Source: JAQGLW01 sp035995725
Lineage (GTDB): Bacteria; Pseudomonadota; Gammaproteobacteria; Burkholderiales; Burkholderiaceae_D
Assembly (NCBI GenBank): GCA_035995725.1
Contig: DASYKE010000185.1
Coordinates: forward strand, 1-8,984
DNA: 8,984 nt
Direction: 5' to 3'
Shown here: positions 1 to 6,017 of the stretch, piece by piece
Layout: the number at the start of each line of letters is the position of its first letter
Position numbering within the stretch: position 1 is the first letter of the stretch
The notes under the pieces: generated by a model
Told to the model about the DNA's origin: nothing
Database searches by the model: none
Seen by the model: only the letters and a program-made list of their open reading frames with translations
Position numbers and translations under genes: made by a program

Positions 1-262
1 CCAGCATGCGGAATTTTACTCAGAAACAGTTGACGTGAAGATCAGCTGCCCATATGTGTCGGCAGCTCGATATTCTATCGGGCTACAGCAAGACGGAAAA
101 AGCAGATATTAAATAAAATTAACCGCCGCCGCCATTGCGTCGACCGTCGCTGAAACCTTATCATGTACGAGAGGCAGCCGTATTATCAACGGGGCCACGC
201 CGACACGATCGGAAATATCGCTTGCTTCCGGACATCCCGATCCAAAAGGACAAGAAACGCTT
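1..262. other. Region upstream of frmA without a convincing gene
   Basis: I find no supported gene here. One + frame is open from base 2 to a TAA at 110-112 (36 codons). It could be the tail of an upstream gene, but about 44% of its third positions are G or C, well below what the genes in this window appear to have, and I do not recognise the peptide. A TTGACG at 30-35 lies 17 bases before TATGTG (53-58), giving a good -35 with a poor -10. Bases 103-122 are very AT-rich and include TAAAAT at 114-119 without a matching -35. GATCGG (207-212) and CCGATC (237-242) form a weak inverted repeat just before the frmA ribosome site. The frmA promoter presumably lies in this stretch, but I cannot place it. 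Confidence 0.4.
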
Positions 263-1369
263 ATGAAAACCAAAGCTGCGATTGCATGGAAGGCAAAGGC
301 TCCGCTCACCGTCGCAGAAGTTGATCTCGACGGCCCCAAAGCACACGAGGTCCTGGTCGAAATAAAAGCAACCGGGATCTGCCATACCGACTACTACACG
401 TTATCGGGCGCTGATCCGGAAGGCATCTTCCCAGCCATCCTCGGCCATGAAGGCGCCGGTATCGTGCTCGATATCGGGCCCGGCGTCGCTTCGCTGAAGA
501 AAGACGATCATGTGATTCCGCTTTACACGCCGGAGTGTCGCCAATGCAAGTTTTGTTTGTCGCGCAAGACCAATCTCTGCCAGGCGATCCGCTCGACGCA
601 AGGCAAGGGGTTAATGCCGGATGGCACAACACGCTTCTCGATCGACGGCAAACCTGTTTATCACTATATGGGGACATCGACTTTCTCCAATTACACCGTC
701 GTACCCGAAATCGCGCTGGCCAAAATCCGTGAAGACGCACCATTTGACAAAGCCTGCTATATCGGTTGCGGTGTCACAACCGGCGTCGGTGCAGTGATCT
801 ACTCGGCAAAAGTAGAGGCCGGCGCCAACGTGGTGGTATTCGGGCTCGGCGGCATCGGACTGAATGTGATTCAGGGCGCGAAGATGGTCGGCGCCGACAA
901 GATTATCGGTATCGATATCAACCCGCGCCGGGTAGATCTTGCCCGCAAGTTCGGCATGACGCATTTCATCAATCCCAAGGAAGCAGGAAATGTCGTCGAT
1001 CATATTGTCCAGCTGACTGATGGTGGCGCGGATTATTCGTTCGAATGTATCGGCAACGTCGTGACCATGCGCCAGGCGCTTGAGTGTTGCCACAAGGGCT
1101 GGGGCCAATCGTTCATTATCGGTGTTGCCGCTGCCGGCGAAGAAATCAGCACCCGCCCGTTTCAACTTGTCACCGGCCGCCAATGGAAAGGATCTGCGTT
1201 CGGCGGCGCGCGCGGCCGCACCGATGTGCCGAAGATCGTGGACTGGTATATGGAAGGCAAGTTGAACATCGATGATCTGATCACCCATACCCTGCCGCTT
1301 GAAAGAATAAATGACGGTTTCGATCTGATGAAAAGCGGCGAATCGATCCGTTCCGTCGTACTTTATTGA
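263..1369 (+). CDS. frmA: S-(hydroxymethyl)glutathione dehydrogenase (class III alcohol dehydrogenase)
   Basis: Zinc-dependent, NAD-linked cytoplasmic dehydrogenase that oxidises S-(hydroxymethyl)glutathione, the spontaneous formaldehyde-glutathione adduct, to S-formylglutathione. The family also reduces S-nitrosoglutathione. The 368 residues match the usual length. Catalytic zinc ligands are visible as Cys40, His62-Glu63 (motif GHEGAG) and Cys169. The structural zinc site is Cys92, Cys95, Cys98 and Cys106. The nucleotide fold carries GLGGIG at 194-199, with Asp218 at the end of the second strand, as expected for NAD. Class III hallmarks are DPEG at 51-54 and Arg110 before TQGKGLMPDGT, which bind the glutathione part. 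The ATG is preceded by AGGA at 247-250, a slightly long 12 bases away; the N-terminus aligns with E. coli FrmA. fghA follows after 10 bases, so the two are probably one transcript. No frmR-type repressor gene is present in the window. Confidence 0.97.
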   Translation: MKTKAAIAWKAKAPLTVAEVDLDGPKAHEVLVEIKATGICHTDYYTLSGADPEGIFPAILGHEGAGIVLDIGPGVASLKKDDHVIPLYTPECRQCKFCLSRKTNLCQAIRSTQGKGLMPDGTTRFSIDGKPVYHYMGTSTFSNYTVVPEIALAKIREDAPFDKACYIGCGVTTGVGAVIYSAKVEAGANVVVFGLGGIGLNVIQGAKMVGADKIIGIDINPRRVDLARKFGMTHFINPKEAGNVVDHIVQLTDGGADYSFECIGNVVTMRQALECCHKGWGQSFIIGVAAAGEEISTRPFQLVTGRQWKGSAFGGARGRTDVPKIVDWYMEGKLNIDDLITHTLPLERINDGFDLMKSGESIRSVVLY

Positions 1370-1379
1370 TCGGATTGCC

Positions 1380-2231
1380 ATGCTTGAGCTGCTCAGCGAA
1401 CACGCATGTTTCGGCGGGACGCAACGCTTTTATGGCCATCACTCAACCGAGATCGGCTTGCCGATGCGCTTCTCGATATATTTACCGCCACAGGCGCGCG
1501 CAGGCAAGCTGCCTGCGCTGTTTTACCTTGCCGGGCTTACCAGTACGGAAGAAACCTTCGTGACCAAGGCGGGCGCGCAACGTGTGGCCGCACGCGAAGG
1601 CGTGATTCTGATCGCGCCGGATACAAGTCCGCGCAACGCGGGCGTCAACGGCGAAACCGATAGCTGGGATCTGGGAGCGGGCGCGAGTTTTTATGTCGAT
1701 GCGACACAGCCGCCGTGGCGCGAGCATTACCGCATGTACAGCTACCTGCTCGAATTGCGCGAAACGGTTATTCGGGAATTTCCCGTGGCGCCGTTGCGCA
1801 TCGGAATTTCCGGACATTCTATGGGCGGGCATGGCGCGCTCGTGATGGCGTTGCGCAATCGTGGCTTGTTCCGTTCGGTATCGGCGTTTGCGCCTATCTG
1901 CGCACCAAGCAAATGTCCCTGGGGAAAAAAAGCGTTTTCCGCCTATCTGGGAATCGACGAGCAAGCCTGGTTGCAGTACGATGCCAGCGCGCTGATGACG
2001 CAAATGCGGACGCCCTTTCCCGGCGGTATCTTGATCGATCAGGGCCTGAACGACAAATTCCTGGCGGAACAGTTGCATCCCCAGCTTTTTGAAGATGCCT
2101 GCAAAAAGGCGCGGCAGCCGCTGAATTTACGCATGCACTCCGGCTACGACCATAGCTATTATTTTATTTCAACCTTCGTTGAAGATCACATTCTGTTTCA
2201 CCATCGCCAGCTCAACGCTCAAGCCGATTAG
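1380..2231 (+). CDS. fghA: S-formylglutathione hydrolase
   Basis: Cytoplasmic serine esterase of the esterase D family that hydrolyses S-formylglutathione to formate and glutathione, the step after FrmA. It has 283 residues, normal for the family, and an alpha/beta-hydrolase fold. The nucleophile is Ser147 in GHSMGG (145-150). The acid is probably Asp225 in the QGLNDKFL segment, and the base is His258 in GYDHSYYF. The family motif LAGLTxTEETF is present at 50-60, but the residue that is normally Cys is Ser55. The start is supported by the match of MLELLSEHACFGG to the family N-terminus, although the ribosome site is weak (CGGA at 1371-1374). The gene lies 10 bases after frmA. Its last 20 bases overlap the 3' end of pobR on the other strand, and no terminator is visible between them. 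Confidence 0.96.
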   Translation: MLELLSEHACFGGTQRFYGHHSTEIGLPMRFSIYLPPQARAGKLPALFYLAGLTSTEETFVTKAGAQRVAAREGVILIAPDTSPRNAGVNGETDSWDLGAGASFYVDATQPPWREHYRMYSYLLELRETVIREFPVAPLRIGISGHSMGGHGALVMALRNRGLFRSVSAFAPICAPSKCPWGKKAFSAYLGIDEQAWLQYDASALMTQMRTPFPGGILIDQGLNDKFLAEQLHPQLFEDACKKARQPLNLRMHSGYDHSYYFISTFVEDHILFHHRQLNAQAD

Positions 2232-3144
2232 TGATCCGTTCTGCCTGTTTTTCATGCTCGAAGATAGCTGTCGCCTGTCTCCGGAAATCCTTCGGCGATA
2301 GCCCGACCCGGCGTTTGAAGAAGCGGGTAAAGTAAGCGGGATCGGAAAAGCCCAGAGTATAGGAAACGACGCTGACCGTCATCGATGTATAGACCAGATT
2401 CCGCCTGGCTTCCAGCAGCATGCGTTCATGAATCAAATCCAGCGCAGACTGGCCGACCGCCTGACGGCACAGCACGTTAAGGTGGGCCGCGGTGATGCCG
2501 ATTTTCCTGGCGTAGTGGGCAACCGGGTAATGCCTGGTGTAGCACTCTTCGATCAAATCGCAGAAATGCGCGAAATGCTCCAGACCTCGGCTTACGGCTT
2601 TGGACTGTTGCCCAGAGGAATTCGCTGAATTTCTGGTTAGCCAGATCAGTATTGCACCCAGCAAGGATTCCAGCAAAAGATTCCGATGCGGCGCATTGCG
2701 CTTGTATTCATGGTCCACTGCGCTGAATGCCGTTTTGATGTAGTCGCTTTCGACATCGTCGCCAAGACAATGGATGTGCGGACTGGTCGACGTAATCATT
2801 CCATCGCCGATATCCCGGCTGATTTTACCGATCAATGGATACGCCAGCGTGATCACATGCCCTTCGGCGTTGCGTGCAAACCTGAATCCGTGAATGCACA
2901 TCTGCGGCACCATCAATATTTGGCCTGCGCGCATGTCCTGATGCCGATCGTCGAGCCGGACTTTTGCAGTGCCTTTTTTCAGATACAGTATCTGGAACAA
3001 TCCGTGATGCTGATGCGGCTTGATCTGCCAATTGTGCAATTGACTGCGGGCAGCGATCGATTCGCAATGCACCATATCCGGCGTCAGCCATTGATCGTGT
3101 TCGCCATACAGTTTATAGACCGGTACGTCCGTTGAAAGACTCAT
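2212..3144 (-). CDS. pobR: AraC-family transcriptional regulator of 4-hydroxybenzoate catabolism (PobR type)
   Basis: Probable 4-hydroxybenzoate-responsive activator of the divergent pobA. The 310-residue protein has an N-terminal cupin-like sensing domain (His44, His46 and His47 near the start of the barrel, roughly 35-110), a helical linker, and a C-terminal double helix-turn-helix at about 205-290. That last part includes the AraC signature region LGFSDPAYFTRFFKRRVGLSPKDFR (split here as LGFSDPAYFTRFF, then KRRVGLSPKDFR). I chose the ATG at 3144 because it gives the expected N-terminus and is preceded by GGAAAG at 3160-3155. The reading frame continues upstream to 3405, but that extra part runs through the control region into antisense pobA and is unlikely to be translated. 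AraC-type PobR proteins next to pobA are known in Pseudomonas and Azotobacter, whereas Acinetobacter PobR is an IclR protein. The inducer is inferred from position, not from sequence. Confidence 0.9.
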   Translation of the reverse strand: MSLSTDVPVYKLYGEHDQWLTPDMVHCESIAARSQLHNWQIKPHQHHGLFQILYLKKGTAKVRLDDRHQDMRAGQILMVPQMCIHGFRFARNAEGHVITLAYPLIGKISRDIGDGMITSTSPHIHCLGDDVESDYIKTAFSAVDHEYKRNAPHRNLLLESLLGAILIWLTRNSANSSGQQSKAVSRGLEHFAHFCDLIEECYTRHYPVAHYARKIGITAAHLNVLCRQAVGQSALDLIHERMLLEARRNLVYTSMTVSVVSYTLGFSDPAYFTRFFKRRVGLSPKDFRRQATAIFEHEKQAERITNRLER

Positions 3145-3322
3145 CTCATGCTCGCTTTCCAAGCTGGATTTATCATCGTACCAGATCGCAATAAAATCTT
3201 CGAAAAGTACAAGTTTTAACGAAAAAAATCCATTCCATGCCGGCCGCTTCCGGGACAACATATCGCTATTCATACAAGACATGGACTGCGAGTCCGTGCT
3301 ATCCATAAACCGGAGACACCGA
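3145..3322. promoter_or_regulatory. Divergent pobR-pobA control region
   Basis: These 178 bases separate the two divergent start codons and must contain both promoters and the PobR binding sites. The stretch 3191-3230 is strongly AT-rich. I see no good sigma70 promoter for pobA. The best candidate is TATTCA near 3267-3272 without a proper -35, as is common for promoters that need an AraC-type activator. For pobR on the - strand, TACGAT followed by GATAAAT (about 3183-3172) could serve as -10. TACAAG occurs twice, at 3208-3213 and 3273-3278, spaced 65 bases; it might mark activator half-sites but is too short to be sure. TTTAACGA at 3215-3222 repeats one arm of the palindrome found at 4615-4631. 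Confidence 0.6.
3280..3298 (+). promoter_or_regulatory. Hairpin or dyad in the pobA leader
   Basis: CATGGACT, a GCG triplet and AGTCCGTG form an inverted repeat that would fold in RNA as an 8-pair stem (one G-U pair) with a 3-base loop. It ends 24 bases before the pobA start codon and 13 bases before its ribosome site. It could be a binding site for a dimeric regulator or a 5' mRNA structure protecting the transcript. No U-tract follows, so it is not an intrinsic terminator. Confidence 0.4.
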
Positions 3323-3325
3323 TTG
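3312..3325 (+). promoter_or_regulatory. Ribosome binding site and TTG start of pobA
   Basis: GGAG at 3312-3315 lies 7 bases before TTG at 3323-3325, and the codons that follow read KTQVAIIGAGPSG. The well-studied Pseudomonas fluorescens enzyme starts MKTQVAIIGAGPSG, so the TTG fits the homologous start exactly. An in-frame ATG at 3281 would add 14 residues unlike the family, with no ribosome site at a suitable distance, and sits inside the hairpin at 3280-3298. Confidence 0.88.
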
Positions 3326-4504
3326 AAAACCCAGGTAGCCATCATAGGTGCCGGTCCTTCCGGACTCCTGCTAGGCCAGCTTTTGCATCTGCAGGGCATC
3401 GACACCGTGATTCTGGAAGTCCGGACGCCGGATTATGTATTGGGCCGGATTCGCGCCGGCGTGCTGGAACAGGGCACCGTCGAGCTGCTCAGGAAAGCCA
3501 AGGCCGCTGACCGCATGGACCGCGAAGGCCATGTCCACGACGGTTTCGCTCTGTCTTTCGCAGGCAGGCTGGAACGAATCGACATGAAGTCCCTGACCGG
3601 CGGCAAAACCGTAATGGTCTACGGGCAGACCGAGGTCACCAGGGATCTGATGGATGCACGCGCCACGGCCGGGGGAATCAGCATCTACGAAGCCAAGGAT
3701 GTCGCGTTGCATGATTTCCATGGCGACAAACCCCGCGTCACCTTTGTCAAGGACGGCGAAACGGTCGCGCTTGAATGCGACTATATCGCGGGCTGCGACG
3801 GCTTTCATGGCGTGTCGCGCAAATCGGTGCCGCGGAACGCGATCGGGATTTTCGAGCGGGCCTATCCGTTCGGCTGGCTAGGCATATTGTCAAGGACACC
3901 GCCCGTATCGGATGAACTGATTTATGCCAGTCACGAGCGCGGTTTTGCGTTGTGCAGCATGCGTTCACCGATGCTGAGCCGATATTACGTGCAATGTCCG
4001 CTCGACGAAAAACTGGATGACTGGTCCGACAATCGCTTCTGGGATGAACTCAAGTCACGACTGCCGGAAGATGCTGCCGACGCACTGATCACCGGCGCGT
4101 CGATCGAGAAAAGCATTGCGCCGCTGCGCAGCTTCGTTGCCGAGCCGATGAAATTCGGACGGCTGTTCCTGGCCGGGGATGCCGCCCACATCGTGCCGCC
4201 CACCGGAGCGAAAGGACTGAACCTGGCAGCCAGCGATGTCCATGCGCTGTACCATGTATTATGCAAAACCTATCATGAAGGCCGCAGCGATCTACTGGAA
4301 AGATATTCCGAAATCTGCCTGCGCCGCGTATGGAAAGCCGAGCGCTTCTCGTGGTGGATGACGTCGATCCTGCACAAGTTTTCGGATGATCCATTTAGTC
4401 GCCGCATCCAGCTGGCCGAGCTTGATTACTATACGAATTCGCTGGCGGGCCGGACTACCATTGCGGAAAATTATGTGGGTTTGCCTTATGAGGCGATCGA
4501 ATGA
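3323..4504 (+). CDS. pobA: 4-hydroxybenzoate 3-monooxygenase (p-hydroxybenzoate hydroxylase)
   Basis: FAD-dependent cytoplasmic hydroxylase that converts 4-hydroxybenzoate, NAD(P)H and O2 to protocatechuate, feeding the beta-ketoadipate or another protocatechuate ring-cleavage route. The 393 residues follow the 394-residue Pseudomonas enzyme almost without gaps. Visible are the dinucleotide motif GAGPSG (9-14), the NADPH-side segment RIRAG (42-46), the DG motif at 159-160 and the FAD motif GDAAHIVPPTGAKGLN (285-300). Active-site residues known from P. fluorescens are conserved: Arg44, His72, Tyr201, Ser212, Arg214, Arg220, Tyr222, Pro293 and Asn300, with Tyr384 matching Tyr385 after a one-residue deletion near 355. 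Residue 33 is Val where the Pseudomonas enzyme has Arg, and residue 34 is Arg, so coenzyme preference may differ. It is divergent from pobR and ends 221 bases before the binding-protein gene, with no clear terminator. Confidence 0.98.
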   Translation: MKTQVAIIGAGPSGLLLGQLLHLQGIDTVILEVRTPDYVLGRIRAGVLEQGTVELLRKAKAADRMDREGHVHDGFALSFAGRLERIDMKSLTGGKTVMVYGQTEVTRDLMDARATAGGISIYEAKDVALHDFHGDKPRVTFVKDGETVALECDYIAGCDGFHGVSRKSVPRNAIGIFERAYPFGWLGILSRTPPVSDELIYASHERGFALCSMRSPMLSRYYVQCPLDEKLDDWSDNRFWDELKSRLPEDAADALITGASIEKSIAPLRSFVAEPMKFGRLFLAGDAAHIVPPTGAKGLNLAASDVHALYHVLCKTYHEGRSDLLERYSEICLRRVWKAERFSWWMTSILHKFSDDPFSRRIQLAELDYYTNSLAGRTTIAENYVGLPYEAIE

Positions 4505-4560
4505 ATGCAGGCCGGGCAAACGCCCTTGAACGGCAACCCCGGCAACCGAAAATTGTATTA

Positions 4561-4600
4561 AACCGCTCGATAATCGCCTTTATCCATTTAGCGAGCGGTT
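4561..4600. repeat. 9-base perfect inverted repeat downstream of pobA
   Basis: AACCGCTCG (4561-4569) and CGAGCGGTT (4592-4600) are perfect inverted repeats separated by 22 bases. No run of T follows on the + strand, so a classical intrinsic terminator for pobA is not supported, though an RNA stem that ends or stabilises the pobA transcript is possible. The right arm lies between the candidate -35 and -10 elements of the next gene, so it could equally be an operator. Confidence 0.5.
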
Positions 4601-4616
4601 AATGCGCTATGATAAT
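4587..4616 (+). promoter_or_regulatory. Candidate sigma70 promoter for the substrate-binding protein gene
   Basis: Two overlapping -10 candidates, TATGAT (4608-4613) and GATAAT (4611-4616), each match TATAAT at five of six bases. The best -35 for GATAAT is TTTAGC at 4587-4592 (18-base spacing), matching TTGACA poorly. A weak -35 next to a dense set of dyads is typical of a regulated promoter. Transcription would start near 4623, giving a leader of about 100 bases. Confidence 0.45.
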
Positions 4617-4631
4617 TTAACGACGTTAAAT
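4615..4631. promoter_or_regulatory. Perfect 17-base palindrome, probable operator
   Basis: ATTTAACG, a central A and CGTTAAAT form a perfect 8-1-8 palindrome. It overlaps the end of the candidate -10 and covers the expected transcription start, the position where a bound repressor would block initiation. The short gapless symmetry suits a dimeric helix-turn-helix protein (GntR, MarR, IclR and LacI types are all possible). The regulator is not identified and need not be encoded in this window. Confidence 0.7.
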
Positions 4632-4632
4632 C

Positions 4633-4638
4633 AGGAGG
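4633..4638 (+). promoter_or_regulatory. AGGAGG without a start codon in range
   Basis: A consensus Shine-Dalgarno sequence follows the palindrome directly, but no ATG, GTG or TTG lies 4 to 12 bases after it. The first candidates are GTG at 4656 and ATGs at 4661 and 4666, which are 17 or more bases away. The real ribosome site of the next gene is GGAGA at 4716-4720. This may be chance, a relic, or a standby site in the leader. Confidence 0.3.
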
Positions 4639-4725
4639 CCACCGTATCGCATCAAGTGCAATGGCATGGTTTTACATTCATCAGTGAACAGTCGGCAGAC
4701 ATATCGACAAAAAATGGAGAAGACA

Positions 4726-5901
4726 ATGAAATTCACGAAAATTTTGCGGTCCGCCGCGACAATCGGCGTATTCGGACTTGCAGCATTCGCCGCGCATGCG
4801 CAGGAGACGATCAAGGTGGGAGTGATTGCGGCATTTTCAGGACCTTTCGCCGATTACGGCAAGCAAATGGAAGGCGGCATCAAGGCTTACATGAAGCAGC
4901 ATGGCGACAAAGTCGCCGGCAAGAAAATTGAAATCATTTACAAGGACACGACCGGCCCATCACCGGAAATTGCCAAGCGTCTGGCGCAAGAAATGGTGGT
5001 GCGCGACAAGGTCGATTTCCTCGCCGGGTTCGGCCTGACGCCGGAAGCGCTGGCGGTGGCGCCGATCGCCGAGCAAGCCAGGAAGCCGATGATCATCATG
5101 AATGCCGCAACATCGATCATCACCACCAAGTCGAACTATATTGCGCGCGTGTCGATGACACTGCCCCAAATCTCCAGTCCGATGGCTACCTGGGCCGCCA
5201 AGAATGGCATCAAACGGGTGGTGACCCTGGTTGCCGATTACGGACCGGGCATCGATGCCGAGACGGCGTTCAAGAATACCTTCACTGCCGGCGGCGGGCA
5301 GATCGTGGAATCCAGCCGGGTGCCGCTGCGCAATCCGGATTTCGCGCCCTATATTCAACGCATCAAGGATGCCAAGCCGGAAGCGGTATTCATTTTCGTG
5401 CCGGCCGGCGAACAGGGTGTTGCCTTCATGAAGGGCTACCGCGAGCGCGGTCTGGCGGAAGCGGGAATCAAGGTGATCGCTACCGGCGACCTGACCGACG
5501 ATCATGTGTTGCCGGTAATGGGTGATGCCACGCTGGGCGTGATTACCACCTTTCATTATTCGGCCGCTCACAATTCGCCGGAAAACAAGACTTTCCTGAA
5601 ATATTTCGCGGAGACCAATCCGAATGCCGGGCGCCCGAACTTCATGGCGGTGGCCGCCTATGACGGCATGGCGGCAATTTATGAAGTCGCACGCAAGCTC
5701 AACGGCAAGATCGATGGCGACAAGGCGATGGCGATTTTGAAGGGAATGAAGATCAACAGTCCGCGCGGCCCGATCACGATCGATCCGGAAACGCGCGATG
5801 TGGTGCAGACTGTTTATGTGCGCCGGGTCGAGAAAATCGGGGGAGAAGTCTACAACGTCGAGTTCGACAAGTTCGAGAACATGAAGGATCCGGGCAAATA
5901 G
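4726..5901 (+). CDS. Branched-chain amino acid/aromatic-type ABC transporter substrate-binding protein
   Basis: Periplasmic binding protein of the LivJ/LivK family (type I fold, Peripla_BP_6), which captures a ligand for a Liv-type ABC importer. The 391 residues begin with a signal peptide: Lys2 and Lys5, a hydrophobic core at about 9-22, and a likely cut after AHA at 23-25. The mature protein opens with the family start ETIKVGVIAAFSGPFADYG. The ATG at 4726 has GGAGA at 4716-4720; in-frame ATGs at 4714 and 4666 would lengthen the signal peptide and lack a good site. Ligand cannot be read from the sequence. Position beside pobA, and the many relatives of this family that bind aromatic acids, make an aromatic acid such as 4-hydroxybenzoate plausible, but amino acids or amides remain possible. 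The likely partners livM, livG and livF are on the opposite strand. The gene ends at a strong terminator. Confidence 0.92.
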   Translation: MKFTKILRSAATIGVFGLAAFAAHAQETIKVGVIAAFSGPFADYGKQMEGGIKAYMKQHGDKVAGKKIEIIYKDTTGPSPEIAKRLAQEMVVRDKVDFLAGFGLTPEALAVAPIAEQARKPMIIMNAATSIITTKSNYIARVSMTLPQISSPMATWAAKNGIKRVVTLVADYGPGIDAETAFKNTFTAGGGQIVESSRVPLRNPDFAPYIQRIKDAKPEAVFIFVPAGEQGVAFMKGYRERGLAEAGIKVIATGDLTDDHVLPVMGDATLGVITTFHYSAAHNSPENKTFLKYFAETNPNAGRPNFMAVAAYDGMAAIYEVARKLNGKIDGDKAMAILKGMKINSPRGPITIDPETRDVVQTVYVRRVEKIGGEVYNVEFDKFENMKDPGK

Positions 5902-5922
5902 TACCCTCCCTTCGTGGCCTCC

Positions 5923-5951
5923 AAAAGCCGCCGGTCCGGGCGGCTTTTTTT
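5923..5951 (+). terminator. Rho-independent terminator after the binding-protein gene
   Basis: AAAAGCCGCC (5923-5932) pairs with GGCGGCTTTT (5939-5948) around a 6-base loop, and the run of seven T ends at 5951. It begins 21 bases after the stop codon. Read on the - strand, the same stem is followed by TTTT and lies 66 bases past the stop of the MFS gene, so it probably ends both converging transcripts. Confidence 0.93.
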
Positions 5952-6017
5952 ATTCGAGATTAAATTCGCCGTTTCTTTCCAGCCCGGCGCCCGCGACTGC
6001 CGGACCGATTGCTGTTA

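Noticed and set aside
2..112. 36-codon open tail that could be the end of an upstream gene
   Set aside because: Too short to judge, with low third-position GC and no recognised sequence. An open stretch of this length arises often by chance.
611..1381. 256-residue open frame on the - strand under frmA
   Set aside because: frmA has all its zinc and NAD residues intact on the + strand; the antisense product resembles nothing and has no ribosome site that stands out.
3281..3322. ATG start for pobA 14 codons upstream
   Set aside because: The extra residues are absent from the family, no ribosome site precedes it at a proper distance, and the TTG at 3323 has GGAG 7 bases before it.
3145..3405. 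87-residue N-terminal extension of pobR
   Set aside because: It would span the whole control region and the antisense of the pobA start. The AraC protein has a natural start at 3144 with a ribosome site.
4514..4525. GGGC-AAAC-GCCC hairpin after pobA as a terminator
   Set aside because: Only four base pairs and no T run follows.
4602..4931. 109-residue open frame overlapping the start of the binding-protein gene
   Set aside because: Its start lies inside the promoter, before the probable transcription start, and the frame overlaps the signal peptide region in another phase. No ribosome site or known domain.
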